DNA from: Rhizopus sp. PT2906
Taxonomy: Eukaryota; Mucoromycota; Mucoromycetes; Mucorales; Rhizopodaceae
Length of the DNA: 12,431 bases
Reading direction: 5' to 3'
Assembly: GCA_025529335.1 (NCBI GenBank)
Contig: JAMYHX010000786.1
Coordinates: forward strand, 1-12,431
Part shown: positions 8,158 through 12,431 of the stretch, in pieces
How the letters are laid out: every line of letters begins with the position of its first letter
Position numbering within the stretch: position 1 is the first letter of the stretch
Notes under the pieces: model-generated
Seen by the model: only the letters and a program-made list of their open reading frames with translations
Told to the model about the DNA's origin: nothing
The model's database searches: none
Translations under genes and position numbers: made by a program

Positions 8158-8283
8158 GACTATAACTATTACAGCAAACTATTATTAGATTTATATTGTA
8201 TTCACGCGTTTTTCTTTTACCTTGACTTAAATATTCCTTTTATGGATTTTATTGCAATGTTATTTAGTTATTTAGTTTAATTT
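8158..8283. other. AT-rich spacer before the first transposase
   Basis: This 126-bp stretch holds no gene. It would contain the left terminal repeat and promoter of the DD34E element, but no sequence complementary to the region after 9461 is visible, so the left end is lost or too diverged to see by eye. Confidence 0.4.
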
Positions 8284-9461
8284 ATGTCAACAAAGAACCG
8301 AGATCAATCGCTCAAAGAAAAATAGAAAAGAGGAGGGAAAAAAAATTTGCGATGAAGAGGCAAGCAAAAAAGTTAAAGGAGCTCGAGTTAACAACGATAT
8401 TAAAGCTCGCGCTGTACATTTGGTTGATATTCACTCAAAAAAAAAAAAACAGTGCCAGAGCAGTTGTCTTAAGTCTTAAGCTGGAGCCGAGAACCGTCCA
8501 AATGTGGTATAAAACTTGGAAAGAAGATCCAGATTCACTTTTTAAGACTATCGGTCGGCCGAGAATCATCGAACCGGAGGGAGAGTTAGCAGAGGCAACA
8601 AGAAATGTTGTAGCAGACTTGTATTTTAAACAGCCTACCTCCACAATTGATCAGCTAATGGACCGATTAAACAGCAGTTTCAGTGAGCTAACTATTTCCA
8701 AAAGAACACTGTATTGGTACATGGCTGACCTTTGGATTTTCTCTTTGAAAAGAGTGCAGCTGGAGCCCGAGGAGAGAACTGCCCTTGAAAAAATACAAGC
8801 GAGGAAAGAGTGGGTAGAGGAAGCCATAGCAATGGGTGTGGATTACATGACAACTGTGCATTCATTGATGAGGCTGGTCTCAACGCTAACTTAAGGAGAA
8901 CCCAAGGTTGGGCACCTGTTGGAGAGATCCCTAAAGTAAAAGTGCTCACGGCTAGAGCCAACTCAATTTCGATTTTGGGTGCCATCTATCCGAAAGGTCT
9001 TATCAAAATCTGCCTGAGAAAGCCAATACCACCAGAAAGTTCCAAGAAAAGAAAGCTAGCGGGAGGTGCGAAAAAGCTAACAAAGGGAACAAATACCAAT
9101 CATTATGTAAACTTCGTCAATGATATCTTGAAAGAGATGGACAAATTTCCTGAGATGAAGGGATACTTTTTAATTATGGATAATGCACCTATACACACGA
9201 ACAAGATAATCAGAAGCATAATTGAGGAGCGTGGTTACAGATGTCTTTATTTACCACCTTATTCGCCTGAACTAAATCCTATCGAACAATTCTGGTCGGT
9301 TGTTAAGAGTGGCGTAAAGAGAGAGTTCGTGCTCAAAAAAGATACCCTTCCCTCAGATAATAGCGGATGCTAGTAACAGAGTCCTCGAGAGTTCCTTCGA
9401 AGGATTTGCTCGCCATTCCGTCAAACGCTTTGCTGATTGTCTTCAATGCCTTCCAATTTAA
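8284..9461 (+). pseudogene. Tc1/mariner-like DD34E transposase, three frameshifts
   Basis: Transposases of this superfamily cut and paste DNA with a DDE catalytic triad. Probable start ATG 8284 (MSTKNRDQSLKEK), though the join to the next part is unclear. Frame 2 from 8393 gives NDIKARAVHLVDIHSKKK; the 13-base A-run at 8437-8449 shifts it into SARAVVLSLKLEPRTVQMWY, the helix-turn-helix DNA-binding region, followed by GRPRI. A missing base near 8853 splits VDYMT from NCAFIDEAGLN (first Asp). YFLIMDNAPIH carries the second Asp and LPPYSPELNPIEQFWSVVK the Glu, 34 residues later. An extra base near 9348 moves the end into another frame, which continues ADASNRVLESSFEGFARH to a stop at 9461. Apart from these indels the protein is well kept, so decay is recent. 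I could not find matching terminal inverted repeats. Confidence 0.8.
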
Positions 9462-9669
9462 TAAATAGTTATTGACTTTCTTCAAGTAAAATTATGCGAC
9501 AACATTAATTTGAAAAGTGCGACACTATTTTTTTTAGTGCGATATCCCTTTTTGGAAATAGTGTATATTCTGTTGCACAAGTCTTAACATCTGTTGATTA
9601 TATAAGAGCTATCCAAATGCCTATCTTTTGTTTCGTTTCTTTTTCACATTACACCAGAGATTACAGACA
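9462..9669. other. junction between the two transposase remnants
   Basis: The sequence holds two related short words in direct order, AAGTGCGACACTATTTTTTT (9513-9532 region) and TTAGTGCGATATCCCTTTTT (9535-9554 region), which may derive from the right end of the first element or the left end of the second. TATATAAG at 9599-9606 is a TATA box 64 bp before the ATG at 9670, so part of this stretch is probably the promoter of the second transposase. Confidence 0.4.
9599..9606 (+). promoter_or_regulatory. TATA box in front of the second transposase remnant
   Basis: TATATAAG lies 64 bp before the ATG at 9670, with a T-rich pyrimidine stretch between them. This is a normal fungal promoter layout. 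The gene it would drive is broken. Confidence 0.4.
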
Positions 9670-10245
9670 ATGGGCATTCAATTCTTATTTAAAAATGAAA
9701 AAAAAAGGTTCTGTCGTCGATGAGTATGGCAGACCTGAACAACAACAACAACAACAACCATTTTAGGCGCGATTTTTGCTGAAGGTTTAATCAAATGCAG
9801 CCTTAGACTTCCTCAGCCTCCATCCAATAAAAAGAGAAAACAAGGGGATAGCGTTGGGCATGCGAGTAAAGGAACAGTGACAGGGCACTACGTTAGCTTC
9901 CTGAAGGCCACAATGGATGAAATGGGCCAGTATCCGCACATGAAAGGTCCATTACCTTGTGATGGACAATGCTCCTATCCTACATCGGAGGACATTGCCA
10001 AATACATCGAATCTCATGGCTACCATTGTGTTTACTTGCCTTCATATTTGCTTGAGCTCAACCCAATTGAGTAATTCTGGTCAGTGGTCAAAAGTAAAGT
10101 GAAGCGTAACAAGTTCCTTGAGAAAGAAACGTTGATGACACGGATCAGTGAAGCATCTAATAGTTTGCGGTTAAGTGACTTTGAAGGAATTGTTAGCCAT
10201 TCTCATAAATGCTTGGACAAGTGTCGTAATGGTCAAGCGCTCTGA
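9670..10245 (+). pseudogene. second Tc1-like transposase, internally deleted and mutated
   Basis: The N-terminus is ATG 9670 (MGIQFLFKNEKK), an A9 run that shifts the frame, then GSVVDEYGRPEQQQQQQP, the six Gln encoded by CAA repeats at 9740-9757. Right after this, at about 9760, the frame reads ILGAIFAEGLIKCSLRL, which belongs after the first catalytic Asp. The DNA-binding domain and first Asp are therefore missing. The frame continues GHYVSFLKATMDEM; a shift into frame 2 gives YLVMDNAPI (second Asp at 9965-9967), then back to frame 1 for EDIAKYIESHGYHCVYLP and ELNPIE (catalytic Glu), followed by TAA at 10072 where Gln (CAA) is expected. After it FWSVVKSKVKRNKFLEKE and a C-terminal tail run to the natural TGA at 10243-10245. 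It is clearly related to, but not a copy of, the transposase at 8284. It cannot be active. Confidence 0.72.
9740..9757 (+). repeat. (CAA)6 microsatellite
   Basis: Six perfect CAA units follow a GAA codon and encode a Gln run in the frame of the second transposase N-terminus. Its 3' end coincides with the inferred internal deletion joint of that gene, about 9758-9760. Confidence 0.75.
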
Positions 10246-10248
10246 AGG

Positions 10249-10701
10249 ACGGACAGCCACTATATGATTCCGGAGGATGACATTCCACCGGGCGGCCGTC
10301 TTCAGCACTTCATCTCAGCTTGGAAATCGTCAACATCCCACAAGTGGCCAATCTCGGTAATCGAACAAGGCTACAAGATTCAATGGTCATCCAAGCCGAT
10401 CCCATGGGCAGCCAGAAACTATCAAGCTTCCGAGATGGAGCAGAAACATGCTCACGAAGCGGTACACAAGTTTTTAGAATCAGGAGTGATCGAGAGATCT
10501 CCTTCCCAAGACGATTGGTTCCTATCCAACTTGTTTACGATCCAGGAGAAAGACAAGATAAGACCTATCTTGGATTGCAAACGAATCAACGCATTCATTT
10601 AGTGTCAGCACTTCAAGATGGAGGGAGTGCCAACACTTCGAGAGATCATAGAGACGGACTTGTTGTTTCCATTACTGAATTTTTATCAACGTATTTTTGA
10701 A
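10249..10701 (+). pseudogene. DIRS-like reverse transcriptase fragment with premature stop
   Basis: DIRS-type retrotransposons copy RNA into DNA and integrate with a tyrosine recombinase. The frame from 10264 reads PPGGRLQHFISAWKSST, then VIEQGYKIQWSSKPIPW, then HAHEAVHKFLESGVIERSPS and FLSNLFTIQEKDKIRPILDC: the start of a reverse transcriptase domain (palm entry, SNLF and RPI.D.K.lN motifs). TAG at 10600-10602 replaces an expected Gln codon. The same frame goes on with CQHFKMEGVPTLREIIE, the HFKMEG motif that I associate with DIRS/Ngaro reverse transcriptases. Similarity fades after about 10665, before the catalytic Asp-Asp box, so the fragment is truncated. The frame ends at TGA 10699-10701. 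It begins directly after the second transposase, suggesting insertion or a break at that joint. A Ty3-like origin is possible but fits less well. Confidence 0.65.
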
Positions 10702-10856
10702 GTAAATTTTTGTGTAGAGTATTTAAGTTTTCAAGTCCAAAACTTTTTACTACACTTTCGTCATGCTCATTCCCTTTAAGTAATAACACGTGAGACAAGG
10801 ACCTAAATAATTATTATTAGAAGTATATCTTTATGCTGTTGTGAAAGTAATTGAGC
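10702..10856. other. AT-rich spacer, no gene seen
   Basis: This short spacer lies between the reverse transcriptase fragment and the stop codon of the minus-strand gene. It probably contains the 3' end of that gene. No terminal repeat or RNA gene is visible. Confidence 0.4.
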
Positions 10857-11471
10857 TTACAATATTTGATGTAAATCTCCATCGATGTAGAACCCTGACT
10901 TTTTTGATTTTTTGTTTGATTCTAAATTGAACTGTCTGAAATGTGTTGATATGTTGAATCCATTTTCAAGAATATAATCGTCGGGTTGTGCTTGCTGTGT
11001 CATAATATTTGTTGTTGAATTTTCCTCATTTAAGTCTTCTTCTGACATGGCTTCTTCCGCTGTCGCATTCTCAGGTTCCATATTATCAGGTTGTATATTA
11101 TTCTATTCAACACAATTGGCACTTGAAAACTTAGTAGTACTGAATTAAAATATGTAATTACTTCTGATCTTTCTCTCAATTGAAGACTAATAGTTGATAC
11201 TGATGCACCCAACGTATTCCAGCTTTCTGTTACTATAGTGTCCTCGGCCTTGGCTGCTGCAAAAAGACTACCCAAGTTCACATCTAAACCTGGCCCTCTC
11301 TTTTTTTTTGCCCTTAACATTATGAAACGCCACTTTCATTTTGTGTTTTAGATTTTTTGTCGCGTCCTCTTCAGTATTAAAATGCTTGATATAATTTTTT
11401 ACTGTTTCCGGGTGCTGATTACTGAACTTGATGAGATTTGGATACCTGGTTTCTTCAATGAATTGCTCCAT
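10857..11471 (-). pseudogene. unrecognised two-exon gene with one A-run frameshift
   Basis: ATG at 11471-11469 opens MEQFIEETRYPNLIKFSN and runs to KVAFHNVKGKKK, where an A9 run (T9 at 11301-11309) shifts the frame. Removing one A would join it to RGPGLDVNLGSLFAAAKAED, then LGASVSTISLQLRERSE. A GTAATT donor at 11161, a TACTAAG branch and a GAATAG acceptor ending at 11103 define a 59-bp intron that joins in frame to NNIQPDNMEPENATAEEAMS and an acidic exon ending ...FYIDGDLHQIL at 10857. The product would be about 185 residues, soluble, with a basic patch (KGKKKRGPG) followed by an acidic tail. I do not recognise the family. It could be a live gene with a sequencing error in the A-run, a recent pseudogene, or part of a transposon. 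Only one lesion in over 500 bp argues for recent function. Confidence 0.5.
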
Positions 11472-11739
11472 AGCTATAATTTTAAATAAACTTTTTAGTA
11501 TAGCTATCAAGAAAAAGTTCAAAAACAGGTAAAATCAATTACATTCTACAATGTCTGACATCTTTATCGATTATTTGGTATAATTAAGATGCAAAAAGAA
11601 ACGTTTTAAAGTAGCTAAATAGTTTTCCTAAATTTGGTGACATAAAAGACTACATTCATGGTCCGCCTTAACAGCAATACGTCATCAACTAGAAACAGAA
11701 AAAAATTCTCCATAAAATATTATAATATCTATTTTTTTG
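11472..11739. other. AT-rich upstream region, no gene seen
   Basis: This is presumably the promoter side of the minus-strand gene that starts at 11471. It is AT-rich, without a clear TATA box in the expected orientation and without RNA genes or transposon motifs that I can recognise. Confidence 0.4.
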
Positions 11740-11765
11740 ACCTCTGTTGATAGCATGTAAGTTTC

Positions 11766-11783
11766 TTTTTTTTTTTTTTTTTT
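11766..11783 (+). repeat. T18 homopolymer
   Basis: Eighteen consecutive T follow copy 1 of the direct repeat. Such a run could be a retroposed tail in reverse orientation or simple slippage; nothing else supports the first reading. Confidence 0.8.
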
Positions 11784-11865
11784 AAAGAGAAGGAATCCAA
11801 CATTGTGCAGTGTACAACTCCTTTGTTGGTAGCATGTAAGCACCCGTTTCTGCGTCCTTTTTCTT

Positions 11866-11885
11866 ATTTTATTTTATTTTATTTT
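11866..11885 (+). repeat. (ATTTT)4 microsatellite
   Basis: Four ATTTT units lie between copies 2 and 3 of the direct repeat and account for part of their longer spacing. Confidence 0.8.
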
Positions 11886-11913
11886 TCGCATACTTGTGGC
11901 AATTAGGGAATAG

Positions 11914-12291
11914 TCCAATGCTCAACTCCTACTTTGGTACCATGTAAGCGTTTATTTCTGGGTCCTTGTTAAAACCAGCGATGAAGGTATCTGTCAAAAT
12001 TGTTATTCCTACATGTATGATGTTGCTCCTAAATTACTAAATCGTATTCATCACTTTAGAAGCATGATCATGTACAGCCAATTTTGAAAATGGGACAGCT
12101 TATTTTCGTCAGCTGTATATCTGAAAGCATATTGTTCCTTGTACATTCTGAAGTTGCTGCTTTGGTTCACCTTTCTCTTAAATAACAAATCGATATATCA
12201 TCACCATAGCGCTTTAAATAATATACTGTTAAACATAATAAATAGATTATATATTCTTATCTGTATTCTTTCTTCTCATGGAACATCTCTA
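11914..12291 (+). other. stop-poor frame, possible decayed coding sequence
   Basis: After TAG at 11911-11913 one plus frame is open to TGA at 12085-12087 and then open again to TAG at 12292-12294: 125 codons with a single stop and no good start codon. It reads WYHVSVYFWVLVKTSDEG, then CQNCYSYMYDVAPKLLNR, later AYCSLYILKLLLWF. Its first residues overlap copy 3 of the direct repeat. There is one CxxC pair. I do not recognise a family, and the hydrophobic, low-complexity second half could reflect AT-rich chance. It may equally be an old gene or transposon part. Confidence 0.25.
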
Positions 12292-12332
12292 TAGTTCATA
12301 TAGCGGAGAAAACCATATCTATTGATATTTAG

Positions 12333-12431
12333 TGCTTTTGGGCAATCCCAAATGGCGTACACAACAGTTAATTTTTGAACAAAGTGCTCATGATCCAGAA
12401 AAAGTAGATGTTATCATGACAGGTTTTGCCT
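12333..12431 (+). CDS. possible exon running off the right edge
   Basis: Directly after an acceptor-like GATATTTAG (ending 12332) a frame is open to the window end, about 32 codons: LLGNPKWRTQQLIFEQSAHD then PEKVDVIMTGFA. The amino-acid mix is that of a globular soluble protein, and the base composition is less AT-rich than the sequence before it. I cannot name a family from so short a piece. A preceding exon was not found; ATG 12279 opens only 15 codons in another register. Confidence 0.35.

Larger units (their letters stand above)
11740..11970 (+). repeat. three diverged copies of a direct repeat
   Basis: The word CATGTAAG recurs at 11754, 11833 and 11941 in longer similar contexts: CTCTGTTGATAGCATGTAAG, CTCCTTTGTTGGTAGCATGT and CTCCTACTTTGGTACCATGT. 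Copies 2 (about 11791-11860) and 3 (about 11905-11970) share more, including AGGGAAT/AGGAAT at the start and TTTCTGSGTCCTT at the end. Copy 1 is partial. Spacing is 79 and 108 bp, the difference being low-complexity sequence between copies. Confidence 0.6.

Noticed and set aside
8692..8985. Minus-strand 97-codon frame over the first transposase
   Set aside because: It is a shadow of the transposase; the plus-strand DDE motifs explain the sequence.
8158..9600. Terminal inverted repeats of the DD34E element
   Set aside because: The right flank (GTGCGACACTATT and similar) has no complementary partner between 8158 and 8350; only 5-bp CACTA/TAGTG matches were seen, which is chance level.
11740..11970. 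Repeats considered as a CRISPR array
   Set aside because: Only three diverged copies with unequal spacing in fungal DNA, without palindromic units or cas genes.

Overview
The window reads as nuclear DNA of an early-diverging, AT-rich filamentous fungus, most probably a Mucorales species (Mucor/Rhizopus relatives). The reasons are many 44-62 bp spliceosomal introns with GT-AG ends and CTAAC-like branch points, T-rich tracts before start codons, two ordinary fungal housekeeping genes, and remnants of transposon families that I associate with Mucorales. No species can be named from the sequence alone.

Layout, left to right. (1) A possible partial exon on the minus strand runs off the left edge. 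(2) 278-2000 is a badly decayed mobile element. A serine-recombinase-like (IS607 TnpA-type) gene with two recognisable introns is followed by the C-terminal part of a Fanzor/TnpB-type RNA-guided nuclease and, right after its stop codon, a strong hairpin closed by a C(TTCG)G loop. This is where bacterial IS607/IS605-type elements and eukaryotic Fanzor elements carry their guide (omega/f) RNA scaffold. (3) 2153-4305 is an intact 11-exon TUP1-type co-repressor gene: N-terminal tetramerisation coil, Pro-rich linker, seven WD40 blades. (4) 4706-6852 is an intact 4-exon acetyl-CoA synthetase gene on the same strand, about 400 bp downstream, with a TATA box, a T-rich leader and one Mig1/CreA-like site in the gap. 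(5) 7281-8157 is a minus-strand pseudogene of a family of unknown function that I believe is multicopy in Mucorales.

(6) 8284-10701 is a transposon graveyard: a DD34E Tc1/mariner-like transposase with three frameshifts; a second, different Tc1-like copy that lost its middle and has a stop where Gln is expected next to the catalytic Glu; and a fragment of a DIRS-like reverse transcriptase with a premature stop. (7) 10857-11471 (minus) is an unrecognised two-exon gene, broken only by an A-run length change. (8) The right part is AT-rich DNA with a diverged three-copy repeat and an oddly stop-poor frame, ending in a possible exon that leaves the window.

Functionally, the two intact genes both belong to carbon-source biology. 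Tup1 is the scaffold of glucose repression in yeasts, and acetyl-CoA synthetase is a classic target of carbon control. The rest is accessory DNA: several unrelated transposon classes in different states of decay, and a few lineage-specific reading frames. The most unusual object is the recombinase/Fanzor/hairpin unit sitting directly in front of TUP1.
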